From: an uncultured Oscillibacter sp.
GTDB lineage: Bacteria; Bacillota; Clostridia; Oscillospirales; Oscillospiraceae
Reading direction: 5' to 3'
Length of the DNA stretch: 64,000 bases
NCBI GenBank assembly: GCA_945868085.1
Contig: CAMBKF010000002.1
Coordinates: 56,667 to 120,666, forward strand
Shown here: positions 26,035-33,771 of the stretch, one piece after another
How positions within the stretch are numbered: the first letter of the stretch is position 1
Layout: the number at the start of each line of letters is the position of its first letter
The notes under the pieces: model-generated
The model's input: only the letters and a program-made list of their open reading frames with translations
Told to the model about the DNA's origin: nothing
The model's database searches: none
Program-made: the position numbers and the translations under genes

Positions 26035-27393
26035 TCAGCCGATGAGGCCGATGATAAAGATAGCCAGGATCATAACGGGCAGGACGATCATGAACAGCCA
26101 CCGCATCCAGCCGGCCACCTTCATGCCTCTGCCGGCGTTGGCCTCGGCCTGGTAGTTCTTGAAGCCCCAGCCCCAGCGGGTCACGCAAAAGAGCAGGTAC
26201 ACCAGAGAGCCCAGGGGCAGCAGAATGCTGCTGACCAGGAAATCCTCGCTGTCCAGCACATCCCGGCCGCCAATGGGGTGGAAGCCGCTGAGCACGTTGT
26301 AGCCCAGCACACAGGGGACGCTGGCGATGAGGATGATGACGCCGTTGATGAGGGCGGCCTTCTTGCGGCTCCAGCCGAACAGGTCCATGCAGGAGGACAT
26401 GATGTTCTCAATGACCGCGATGACTGTGGAGAAGGAGGCAAAGGTCATAAACAGGAAGAACAGCGTGCCCCAGATGCGGCCGCCGGCCATGTTGGTGAAC
26501 ACGTTGGGCAGGGTAACGAAGATCAGGCTGGGGCCGGAGGTCACCTCCACGCCATAGCTGAAGCAGGCGGGGAAGATGATAAGACCCGCCATGACCGCCA
26601 CAAAGGTGTCCAGGCCGCAGATACGGGCGCCCTCGCTGAGGAGGGTGTGGTCCTTGCTCATGTAGCTGCCGAAGATCTCCATGGCGGCGATGCCCAGGCT
26701 CAGGGTGAAAAACGCCTGATTCATGGCTGCGGCAATGACATTGCCCAGGCCCACGGCCCGCACATTATCCATGTTGGGCACCAGGTAGAAGGCGATGCCC
26801 TCCTTGGCTCCGGACAGGGTGAAGCTGTGGATAGCCAGCACCAGGATCAGCACCAGCAGGGCGGTCATCATCACCTTGCTGACCCGCTCCAGGCCCTTCT
26901 GCACGCCGATGCTGCACACCAGCACGCCGGCGGCCACGGTAATGGCCATCCACAGGCCCATCTCGGTGGGGCTGGCCAGCATATCACTGAATACCTGGCC
27001 GCTGACCTCGGCGGCCATACCGGGGGTAAACACGCCGGTGGCGAACTTGAAAAAGTAGTCCAGCATCCAGCCGGACACGGTGGTGTAGTACATCATCAGC
27101 AGGTAGCAGCCGATGATGGCGAACCAGCCGTGGATGTGCCACTTGCTGCCGGGCTTTTCCAGGGCTTTATAAGCCAGCACCGCGCTCTTGCGGCTGCCGC
27201 GGCCCACGGCCAGCTCCATAGTCAGCACCGGCAGGCCCAGCACCACCAGCATGACAAGGTAGACCAGCACGAAAAAGCCGCCGCCGTTCTGCCCCACCAC
27301 AAAGGGGAAGCGCCACACGTTGCCGATGCCGATGGCGCACCCGGCGCTCACCAGCAGAAAGCCCAGCCGGGACTTGAAAGATTCTCGTTCCAT
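26035..27393 (-). CDS. Sodium-dependent amino-acid transporter (NSS/SNF family)
   Basis: A 452-residue neurotransmitter:sodium symporter of the LeuT/MhsT fold. The N-terminal signature GCAIGIGNVWRFPF (about residues 18-31) lines the unwound TM1 substrate and Na+ site. About eleven or twelve hydrophobic segments follow. Probably imports an amino acid such as tryptophan or a branched-chain residue with Na+; substrate not decidable. Monocistronic, with its own promoter. Confidence 0.95.
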   Translation of the reverse strand: MERESFKSRLGFLLVSAGCAIGIGNVWRFPFVVGQNGGGFFVLVYLVMLVVLGLPVLTMELAVGRGSRKSAVLAYKALEKPGSKWHIHGWFAIIGCYLLMMYYTTVSGWMLDYFFKFATGVFTPGMAAEVSGQVFSDMLASPTEMGLWMAITVAAGVLVCSIGVQKGLERVSKVMMTALLVLILVLAIHSFTLSGAKEGIAFYLVPNMDNVRAVGLGNVIAAAMNQAFFTLSLGIAAMEIFGSYMSKDHTLLSEGARICGLDTFVAVMAGLIIFPACFSYGVEVTSGPSLIFVTLPNVFTNMAGGRIWGTLFFLFMTFASFSTVIAVIENIMSSCMDLFGWSRKKAALINGVIILIASVPCVLGYNVLSGFHPIGGRDVLDSEDFLVSSILLPLGSLVYLLFCVTRWGWGFKNYQAEANAGRGMKVAGWMRWLFMIVLPVMILAIFIIGLIG

Positions 27394-27456
27394 GATTTTC
27401 TCCTCCGATTTTCGGGCGGCTGAAAAACCCGCCCGTTAAAAAAGCGTTATGAATGT

Positions 27457-27485
27457 ACTATAAGGGGCGGCCGGGCTTTTGTCAA
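27457..27485 (-). promoter_or_regulatory. Promoter of the NSS transporter
   Basis: TTGACA (27480-27485), 17-nt spacer, TATAGT (27457-27462) on the minus strand, about 64 bp from the start. Confidence 0.8.
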
Positions 27486-27517
27486 CCGTTGAGATGAACA
27501 AAAACCGGCGTCCGGCG

Positions 27518-27558
27518 GAAAAAACGCCCCCTTGCAGCCCAAAGACTGCAAGGGGGCG
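27518..27558 (-). terminator. Terminator of the phosphoglucomutase operon
   Basis: Stem CGCCCCCTTGCAG with an 8-nt loop (27525-27558), followed on the minus strand by GTTTTTT, 43 bp past the stop codon. Confidence 0.85.
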
Positions 27559-27600
27559 GTGCTGTTGACCGGTGGAAGCCTCAGGCGTGCCGATACCGGC

Positions 27601-29331
27601 TCACTTCTGAAGCGCCAGGGCCCACTGGGAGTACTTTTCGATGTTCGCGTCCCGATCCTCGGCGTCCTTGCCCAGGGTGAGAATGTAGACCTTGATCTTG
27701 GGCTCCGTGCCGGAGGGGCGCACCAGGATCACCGTGCCGTCGGCCAGGGCGTAGCGCAGGACGTTGCTGCCCCTCAGCTCCGAGGCGGTGACATGGCCGG
27801 TCGCGCAGTCGGTAATGGTGCCGTCCTTATAGTCCGTGCGCATGGTGACGGCCACACCGGCGATCTCCGTGGGAGGCGCGTCCCGCAGGCCCTTCATCAG
27901 CTCGGCCATCTTCTCCAGCCCGTCCAGGCCGGGCATCACCAGGTTGTGGGTCTTTTCACCATAGTAGCCGTACTTTTCGTACAGGGCCTGGAGGGCATCG
28001 AACAGGGTCATGCCCTGGCTCTGGTACCAGGCGGCCATCTCCGTCAGCAGCAGGGAGGCAGTGACGGCATCCTTGTCCCGGACATAGTCGCCCAGCATGT
28101 AGCCGTAGCTCTCCTCATAGGAGAACACCACCTTGCCCAGGCCCTGGCTCTCCAGCTGCTGCTTCTTTTCGGCCATGAACTTGAAGCCGGTGAAGGTATC
28201 GTAGCATTTGACACCGTGGGCCTCCGCCACCCGGCGGGCCATCTCGGTGGTGACGATGGTTTTGAGCAGGACAGCGTTCTTGGGCAGCTTGCCGCTGCGG
28301 GCCATGGCGCCCAGCAGGTAATCCGCCAGCAGCACGCCGGTCTGGTTGCCGGACACGGGCACGAAGCGGCCGTCCTTATTGCGCACCAGGATGCCCACCC
28401 GGTCGCTGTCCGGATCGGTGCCGATGATGAAGTTGGCGCCCACCCGGTCCGCCAGGGCAATGGCCAGGTAGAAGCCCTCGGGATTCTCCGGATTGGGGGA
28501 GACCACCGTGGGGAAGGAGCCGTCCAGCACCATCTGCTCCGGCACGCAGTGCAGGTGCTTCACGCCCAGATCCCGCAGGGCCTGGGGCACCAGCTTCCAG
28601 CCGCAGCCGTGGAAGGGGGTGTAGACCACATGGAAGGAATCCGCCACCTTGGCCACACACTCCCGGTCATTGACCATGGCCATGACGTTTTCCATGAAGG
28701 CGTTATCCGTCTCCTCGCCCATGAGCTCAATGCGCCCGGCGGCCTTGGCCTCGTCAAAGGGCATGGTCTTCACGCCGGTGAAAATGTCGATCTTCTCCAG
28801 CTCCTTGGCGATGGCATCGGCGTGCTGGGGGGGCAGCTGCGCGCCGTCGGACCAGTAGACCTTGTAGCCGTTATACTCCTTGGGGTTGTGGCTGGCGGTG
28901 ATGTTGATGCCCGCCTGGCAGCCATAGTGCCGCACGGCAAAGCTCAGCTCCGGGGTGGGGCGCAGGGACTCGAAAATGCGCACATGGATGCCGTTGGCGG
29001 CGCAGACCTCCGCCGCGGCGTGGGCAAACTCCATACTGTGGTGGCGGCAGTCCATGCAGATGGCCACGCCCTTGTCCATGGCGGCCTGCCCCTCGGCACA
29101 GATGACGTTGGCAAAGCCCTGGGTGGCCCAGCGGATGACATAGATGTTCATCTGGTGCAGGCCCATCTTCATGGTGCCCCGCAGGCCGGCGGTGCCGAAC
29201 TCCAGGGGACCGTAGAACCGGCTCTCGATCTCCTTTTCGTCGCCGGCGATGGCGGCCAGTTCTGCCCGTTCCTCCTCGGTGATGGCGTCGCTGTGGAGCC
29301 ATTTCTGATATTCTGCTTTGTAGTCGATCAT
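27601..29331 (-). CDS. Phospho-sugar mutase (phosphoglucomutase PgcA type)
   Basis: A 576-residue alpha-D-phosphohexomutase interconverting glucose-1-P and glucose-6-P, or a related pair. It shows the catalytic phosphoserine loop TASHNPKEYNGYK (about residue 135), the Mg2+ loop GTDPDSDRVGI (about 300), a sugar-binding EESYGYM region near 400 and the C-terminal phosphate site RPSGTEPKIK. Length matches the long Firmicutes PgcA type. Start ATG 29331 follows GGAAGGGAG; the longer frame would overlap the preceding DUF2007 gene. Supplies precursors for envelope polysaccharide or glycogen. Confidence 0.95.
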   Translation of the reverse strand: MIDYKAEYQKWLHSDAITEEERAELAAIAGDEKEIESRFYGPLEFGTAGLRGTMKMGLHQMNIYVIRWATQGFANVICAEGQAAMDKGVAICMDCRHHSMEFAHAAAEVCAANGIHVRIFESLRPTPELSFAVRHYGCQAGINITASHNPKEYNGYKVYWSDGAQLPPQHADAIAKELEKIDIFTGVKTMPFDEAKAAGRIELMGEETDNAFMENVMAMVNDRECVAKVADSFHVVYTPFHGCGWKLVPQALRDLGVKHLHCVPEQMVLDGSFPTVVSPNPENPEGFYLAIALADRVGANFIIGTDPDSDRVGILVRNKDGRFVPVSGNQTGVLLADYLLGAMARSGKLPKNAVLLKTIVTTEMARRVAEAHGVKCYDTFTGFKFMAEKKQQLESQGLGKVVFSYEESYGYMLGDYVRDKDAVTASLLLTEMAAWYQSQGMTLFDALQALYEKYGYYGEKTHNLVMPGLDGLEKMAELMKGLRDAPPTEIAGVAVTMRTDYKDGTITDCATGHVTASELRGSNVLRYALADGTVILVRPSGTEPKIKVYILTLGKDAEDRDANIEKYSQWALALQK

Positions 29332-29365
29332 GCTGTAAAATCTCCCTTCCGTTTTACTTTGAAAG

Positions 29366-29677
29366 TTATGAATTACTCTCGTCAAAAATGGGCTCGGCGG
29401 TGAGCAGGGCCCGGGCCTCCTCCAGCCGGGAGGCGGGGACATACAGGTCGGCGCCATAGCCGGAGAAGCCGTTGATGACCTTTCCGGCGCCGCCCTCCTT
29501 GGCGTAATACTTGAAGCAGGGGATGCCGTAGGCTGCCAGCATGGACAGCTTCATGTCCGCGTCCGCGGGCGAGTCGAATGCCTGCTCCAGTATGACGGCC
29601 TTTTCTTTTTCGCCGTTTTCCAGGATGGGCCAGGCGGGGACATCGGGGGTGCCGCCGAAAGACCAGTCGTTGTTCAT
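29366..29677 (-). CDS. DUF2007-like small protein
   Basis: A 103-residue protein whose second half (LEQAFDSPADADMKLSMLAA onward, then VPASRLEEARALL) resembles the DUF2007 putative signal-transducing fold. No catalytic residues can be named. It begins at ATG 29677 six bases after AGGAGG and lies 34 bp before the phosphoglucomutase, so the two are probably co-transcribed. Function unknown. Confidence 0.7.
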   Translation of the reverse strand: MNNDWSFGGTPDVPAWPILENGEKEKAVILEQAFDSPADADMKLSMLAAYGIPCFKYYAKEGGAGKVINGFSGYGADLYVPASRLEEARALLTAEPIFDESNS

Positions 29678-29718
29678 GGGGGTTCCTCCTAATATGTAAG
29701 TGTTGGGATGGGGGGCAC

Positions 29719-29868
29719 GGATTGCCGCAACCAGGTTGAAAACCGGTCTCGCAATGACACATTGCAAGAAGCGCGGTGGGGCGGGTCGTCGGGGACGCCG
29801 ACCCCTACGGATGTGTAACAAGAGGTGCGGCAGGGGCGGGCCGATGAGGGCATCGGCCCCTACGGGTA
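29719..29868 (+). repeat. Composite intergenic repeat, locus 1
   Basis: Forward-oriented array. A type-B element (29719-29759; ATTGCCGCAACC... GCAATGACA) is followed by linker AAGAAGCGCGGTG and two type-A hairpins: core GGGTCG/CGACCC ending CCCCTACGGATG (29781-29813), then core GGGCCGATG/CATCGGCCC ending CCCCTACGG (29836-29865). Fills the gap between rlmH and the DUF2007 gene. No gene here. Confidence 0.8.
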
Positions 29869-29879
29869 TTATATGGGCT

Positions 29880-30362
29880 TCACTTATGGTATTTTGTCCC
29901 CTGCTGGATCTGGTAGGCCCGGTAAATTTGCTCCAGGAGCATGACCCGGGCCAGGTGGTGGGGGAAGGTCATGGGGGACATGGAGAGCCGCCAGTCCGCC
30001 TGGCGCTTCAGGCTCTCGCTCAGGCCCACGCTGCCGCCGATAAGGAAGGTGACCTGGGTCTTGCCGGAGACAGCCAGCTGCTGCATCTTGCGGCTCATCT
30101 CCTCGCTGGAGCAGGGGGCACCCTCGATGCACATAGCCACCACCGCCCCGCCCCTGGGGAGCTTTGCGCTGATGGCGGCGGCCTCCGCATCCAGGGCCTG
30201 CTGTATTTGGGCGGGGGAGGGCTCCTCCGGCAGCTTGCTCTCCGGCAGTTCGATGATCTCCAGCTTACAGCAGCGCTGCAGGCGCTTGACGTACTCCGTC
30301 ACGGCGTCCAGGTAGAATTTCTCCTTCAGCTTGCCTACGCACAGGACGGTTATTTTCTGCAT
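29880..30362 (-). CDS. rlmH: 23S rRNA pseudouridine-1915 N3-methyltransferase
   Basis: A 160-residue SPOUT methyltransferase RlmH (YbeA/YydA). It methylates pseudouridine 1915 in helix 69 of 23S rRNA using SAM. The SAM-site loop FLIGGSVGLSE (about residues 106-116) and the C-terminal SMSPMTFPHHLARVMLLEQIYRAYQI are diagnostic. ATG 30362 overlaps the preceding walJ-like gene by 13 nt. The order murA-walJ-rlmH suggests one transcript despite the repeats between murA and walJ. Confidence 0.97.
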   Translation of the reverse strand: MQKITVLCVGKLKEKFYLDAVTEYVKRLQRCCKLEIIELPESKLPEEPSPAQIQQALDAEAAAISAKLPRGGAVVAMCIEGAPCSSEEMSRKMQQLAVSGKTQVTFLIGGSVGLSESLKRQADWRLSMSPMTFPHHLARVMLLEQIYRAYQIQQGTKYHK

Positions 30363-31150
30363 GGCATGCCCTCCGCAATATAGGCCTCGCTGCACTCGCC
30401 CCGAGGGGCGACGGTGAGGCGGACTTCCCCGAATCCGCCGCGGCGCAGGGCATAGCCCACGGTGTCCAGGGCCCGGACCGGGGTGTTGTTTTCCTTGCTT
30501 AAATGCACCAGGACGAACTGCCGGGTGCCGCGGCCCGCCATGCGGCAGGCGAACTCCGCCGCCGCGTCGTTGGACAGGTGGCCTCGGTCGCCTAATATCC
30601 GCTGCTTCAGGGGGTAGGGATAGGGGCCGCTTTGCAGCCACTCCACATCGTGATTGCTCTCCAGCAGCAGCAGCTCCACCCCGGCCAGGGCCGTCTCGGC
30701 CTCCGGCGTTACATAGCCCGTGTCTGTCAGGATCCCGGCGGAAGCGCCGCCGCAGTCAAAGCGATAATCCATGCTGCCCGGGGCATCATGGGAGGTGGCG
30801 AAGGCTGTCACGGTCAGGGGGCCGAAATCCCGCGCGTCCCCGGGGCACAGGGGCCGCAGCAGAGGGGAGATGTCCGGTATCTGCCGCAGCAGGGCGGCGC
30901 ACACGGCGGGGGAGGCAAATACGGGGGCGCCCGTATGCTTCAGCAGCACCCGCAGGCCGGCGGTGTGGTCGGAATGGGTATGGGTGATGAAAACGGCGGA
31001 CAGGGCCTGGGGCGGCCGGTCAAGAGACCGCAGGGCGGTCTCGATGCGCCGGGCGGAGATGCCCGCGTCCACCAGAATATGAACATCGCCGGCGCAGACC
31101 AGGGCGGCGTTGCCCTCGGACCCGCTGGCCAGAGTATGTATGGTGATCAA
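30350..31150 (-). CDS. MBL-fold metallohydrolase (WalJ/YycJ family)
   Basis: A 266-residue metallo-beta-lactamase-fold protein of the YycJ/WalJ group, probable nucleases linked to cell-wall and DNA-replication control. The metal motif HTHSDH is at about residues 56-61, and later ligands are likely in ATSHDAPGS, TDTGYV and HLSND. Translation appears to start at TTG 31150, eight bases after GCGAGG; no ATG fits the conserved N-terminus ITIHTLASGSEGNAAL. Confidence 0.9.
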   Translation of the reverse strand: MITIHTLASGSEGNAALVCAGDVHILVDAGISARRIETALRSLDRPPQALSAVFITHTHSDHTAGLRVLLKHTGAPVFASPAVCAALLRQIPDISPLLRPLCPGDARDFGPLTVTAFATSHDAPGSMDYRFDCGGASAGILTDTGYVTPEAETALAGVELLLLESNHDVEWLQSGPYPYPLKQRILGDRGHLSNDAAAEFACRMAGRGTRQFVLVHLSKENNTPVRALDTVGYALRRGGFGEVRLTVAPRGECSEAYIAEGMPCRK

Positions 31151-31183
31151 ATGTCAGACCTCGCTTGTGATTTTGGGTATTAC

Positions 31184-31300
31184 GGATTGCCGCACCGGAG
31201 ACACATTATAAGAAGCGCGGTGGGGGAGCCCTGCCGGGTGATAAAAACAGCGCCACCACGCCGGCCGCCCTCTGGCGGCCCTACGCGGCAGACGCTGCTT
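31184..31300 (+). repeat. Composite intergenic repeat, locus 2 (degenerate)
   Basis: Shortened type-B remnant (GGATTGCCGCACCGG then AGACACATTATAAGAAGCGCGGTG, 31183-31224) that has lost its hairpin, followed by a type-A hairpin GGCCGCC/GGCGGCC ending CCCTACG (31263-31286). Lies between murA and the walJ-like gene. Confidence 0.65.
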
Positions 31301-31313
31301 TGGCGGCATTGTA

Positions 31314-32612
31314 TCAGCCGATATGTGCTTCCTTCTGCTCGGCGATGTCCGGCGCGTCCACCACGCGGATGTCGGCCCCAACGGCCCGGAGCTTGCCCAC
31401 CAGGTCCTCGTAGCCGCGCTCAATGAACTGCACCTGGCTCAGCTCCGTCACGCCCTGGGCGCACAGGCCGGCGATGACCATGGCGGCGCCTGCCCGCAGG
31501 TCGCAGGCCTGCACCGGTGCGCCCTGGAGATGCTCCACACCCTCGATAACGGCCACATGGCCGTCGGCCTGGATGTTGGCGCCCATGCGCTTTAATTCGT
31601 CGATATACTTAAAGCGGCTGTTCCAAACGTTTTCATTGACGATGCTGGTGCCCTGGGCCGTGGACAGCACCGCGGCGATCTGGGGCTGCATATCCGTGGG
31701 GAAGCCCGGGTAGGGCATGGTCTTTACGTTGGTCTTCTGCAGGGGGCCGCTGCGGCGCACCAGCACGGCGTCGCCCCGGTCCTCAATGTAAACGCCCATC
31801 TCCACCAGCTTGGCGCTGATGCAGTCCAGGTGCTTGGGGATCACGTTCCTGATGAGCACCTGGCCGCCTGCGGCGGCCACGGCGGCCATGTAGGTGCCGG
31901 CCTCGATCTGGTCGGGAATGATGCCATAGCTGCCCCCGGCCAGACGATCCACACCCCGGATCTTGATGGTGTCGGTGCCGGCGCCCTTGACGTCGGCGCC
32001 CATGGAATTGAGGAAGTTGGCCAGGTCCACAATGTGCGGCTCCTTGGCGGCGTTTTCAATGACGGTGTTGCCCTGGGCCAGCACGGCGGCCATCATGATA
32101 TTCATGGTGGCGCCCACGGACACCACGTCCAGATACACGGTAGTGCCGGTGAGACGGCCGGACTTGGCGCTGGCCTGGATGAAGCCGCTCTCCACCTTTA
32201 CCTCCGCGCCCATGGCGCAGAAGCCCTTGATGTGCTGGTCGATGGGCCGCACACCGAAGTCGCAGCCGCCGGGCATGGCCACGGTGGCCTCCCCAAAGCG
32301 GCCCAGCAGAGCGCCGATGAGATAGTAAGAGGCGCGGATGCGGCGGGCCAGCTCATAGGACGGGTGGGTGGAGCGGATGGCGTGGCAGTCCAGCTCCACG
32401 GCGTGGCGGTTCAGCACACGGACCCGGGCGCCCAGCTCCTCCAGAATGTTCAGCAGCAGCGTAACGTCGCTGATCTGCGGGATGTTTTCAATGCGGCAGA
32501 TGCCGTCCACCAGCAGGGCGGCGGGAATGATGGCAACGGCGGCGTTCTTTGCGCCGCTGATGGTTATTTCACCAAAAAGCGGCCGACCGCCGCGAATAAG
32601 ATACTGATTCAT
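31314..32612 (-). CDS. murA: UDP-N-acetylglucosamine 1-carboxyvinyltransferase
   Basis: A 432-residue MurA, first committed step of peptidoglycan synthesis, moving enolpyruvate from PEP to UDP-GlcNAc. The conserved Lys/Asn of ISGAKNAAVAIIPAALL (about residue 19) and the active-site cysteine loop GGCDFGVRPIDQHIKG (about 116) are present; Cys rather than Asp predicts fosfomycin sensitivity. Full length. ATG follows GAAAGGGGC. Confidence 0.97.
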   Translation of the reverse strand: MNQYLIRGGRPLFGEITISGAKNAAVAIIPAALLVDGICRIENIPQISDVTLLLNILEELGARVRVLNRHAVELDCHAIRSTHPSYELARRIRASYYLIGALLGRFGEATVAMPGGCDFGVRPIDQHIKGFCAMGAEVKVESGFIQASAKSGRLTGTTVYLDVVSVGATMNIMMAAVLAQGNTVIENAAKEPHIVDLANFLNSMGADVKGAGTDTIKIRGVDRLAGGSYGIIPDQIEAGTYMAAVAAAGGQVLIRNVIPKHLDCISAKLVEMGVYIEDRGDAVLVRRSGPLQKTNVKTMPYPGFPTDMQPQIAAVLSTAQGTSIVNENVWNSRFKYIDELKRMGANIQADGHVAVIEGVEHLQGAPVQACDLRAGAAMVIAGLCAQGVTELSQVQFIERGYEDLVGKLRAVGADIRVVDAPDIAEQKEAHIG

Positions 32613-32709
32613 AAGTGCCCCTTTCGTGAGGTGTATATAAGGAGGCAGAGCCTCTCTGCCGTCAGCCGCTGCAAAATGCGCAGGGCATAGTCATCCATTT
32701 GTACAAAAT

Positions 32710-32737
32710 AGTATATCACATATTTTTTCAAAAGCAA
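32710..32737 (-). promoter_or_regulatory. murA promoter
   Basis: TTGCTT (32732-32737), 16-nt spacer, TATACT (32710-32715) on the minus strand, about 98 bp upstream of murA. Confidence 0.6.
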
Positions 32738-32823
32738 TCACCAATATTCCTAAACCGGCGGGAAACTTCTATGGGAAATTAAGAGGAGCGTAAAAAAATG
32801 CGCGAAAAATTTTCAAAAAGGGG

Positions 32824-32885
32824 TTGACACCGGCTGCGGGTGGGTGTAGTATACAAACAACAAACGTATGAGCAATTATTCACAT
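32824..32885 (+). promoter_or_regulatory. Promoter and metal-regulator operator of the efflux locus
   Basis: TTGACA (32824-32829), 17-nt spacer, TAGTAT (32847-32852). Just downstream, at 32868-32885, ATGAGCAATTATTCACAT matches 15 of 18 positions of the SmtB/CzrA/CadC 12-2-12 type operator as I recall it. Repression by the ArsR protein encoded 21 bp later, relieved by metal, is the obvious reading. Confidence 0.7.
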
Positions 32886-32905
32886 GAACACTTGAGGAGG
32901 CCGAC

Positions 32906-33268
32906 ATGGAGCAGATGGAAAAGAATCCGGAGCAGGATTTTCTGTGCCTGGACGAGAACGGCGTGGAGACCGTGCGGCGGCAGATGCCCGACGAGGATGA
33001 CCTGTACGACCTGGCAGAATTATATAAGGTGTTCGGCGACTCCACCCGCATTAAAATTCTGTATGTGCTGTTCGGCGCGGAGCTGTGCGTGTACGACATC
33101 GCCCGGCTCCTGGGCATGACCCAGAGTGCCGTGAGCCACCAGCTGCGCATTCTGAAAAACAACAAGCTGGTGAAGTTCCGCCGGGAAGGCAAGACCGTGT
33201 TTTACGCACTGGATGACGACCATGTCCGCTCCATCCTGAAGCTGGGCATGGAGCATTTGGGCGACTGA
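32906..33268 (+). CDS. ArsR/SmtB-family metal-sensing repressor
   Basis: A 120-residue winged-helix repressor. The recognition helix is SAVSHQLRILKNNKLVKFRR. The alpha-3 segment ELCVYDIA keeps the first Cys of CadC-type ELCVCDL but has Tyr at the second. The alpha-5 zinc-site pattern is Asp-x-His-(10)-His-x2-Asp at the C-terminus, like CzrA except that Asp replaces the final His. It likely senses Zn, Cd or Pb and controls the downstream HMA and ATPase genes. ATG follows GAGGAGG. Confidence 0.92.
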   Translation: MEQMEKNPEQDFLCLDENGVETVRRQMPDEDDLYDLAELYKVFGDSTRIKILYVLFGAELCVYDIARLLGMTQSAVSHQLRILKNNKLVKFRREGKTVFYALDDDHVRSILKLGMEHLGD

Positions 33269-33285
33269 TGAAAGGAGAAATAACC

Positions 33286-33504
33286 ATGAAAAAGACTTAC
33301 AAGATCGAAGTAGACTGCGCCGCCTGCGCCGACAAGATGGAACAGGCTGCTCAGAAGACCGAGGGCGTGGCCACCGCCACCGTCAGCTTCATGACCCAGA
33401 AGATGAAGGTGGAATTTGCCGAGGGCGCCGACGTGGATGCCGTGATGCAGCAGGTGCTGAAGAACTGCAAGAAGGTAGAGGACGACTGCGAGATCTATCT
33501 GTAA
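33286..33504 (+). CDS. Stand-alone heavy-metal-associated (HMA) domain protein
   Basis: A 72-residue ferredoxin-fold metallochaperone. The metal loop VDCAACADKME carries the CxxC pair near residues 8-11, and the rest follows the beta-alpha-beta-beta-alpha-beta HMA pattern. In many Zn/Cd ATPases this domain is fused at the N-terminus; here it is separate, upstream of an ATPase that lacks one. ATG 33286 is chosen because AAAGGAG lies between it and an earlier in-frame ATG. A DCEIYL acidic tail follows the fold. Confidence 0.9.
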   Translation: MKKTYKIEVDCAACADKMEQAAQKTEGVATATVSFMTQKMKVEFAEGADVDAVMQQVLKNCKKVEDDCEIYL

Positions 33505-33520
33505 AAGCTATGCGCAGGAC

Positions 33521-33652
33521 CGGGCGGCGGGGTGAGGGCACCCCGCCCTACGGATAAGCAGGAAAATCGGTGCAGCGGGCGGGGCTGAAACCCGCCCCTG
33601 CGCAGGACTGCAAACTGGATTCGCGGCGGGACGATGTGGGCATCGTCCCCTG
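33521..33652 (+). repeat. Composite intergenic repeat, locus 3
   Basis: Three type-A hairpins between the HMA gene and the P-type ATPase: GGGGTG/CACCCC ending CCCTACGGAT (33521-33554), GCGGGCGGG/CCCGCCCCTGC (33576-33601) and GGGACGATG/CATCGTCCC (33627-33649). The rest of the 267-bp gap, to 33771, shows no gene apart from the ribosome site of the ATPase. Confidence 0.75.
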
Positions 33653-33771
33653 CAACTTTTCCCACGCACATGTCGCGGGGGAAAATCATCCCAAATTTTT
33701 GCCGCCTGCGGGTGGCAAACTCTGCAAGGCTTTTTTGGGAGCCGGAAACACTGTAAGGAGGCGTAAAAGCC

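Noticed and set aside
32613-32905. Small RNA or tRNA gene between murA and the ArsR gene
   Set aside because: I found promoters in both directions and an operator, but no cloverleaf, conserved RNA motif or terminator to support an RNA gene.
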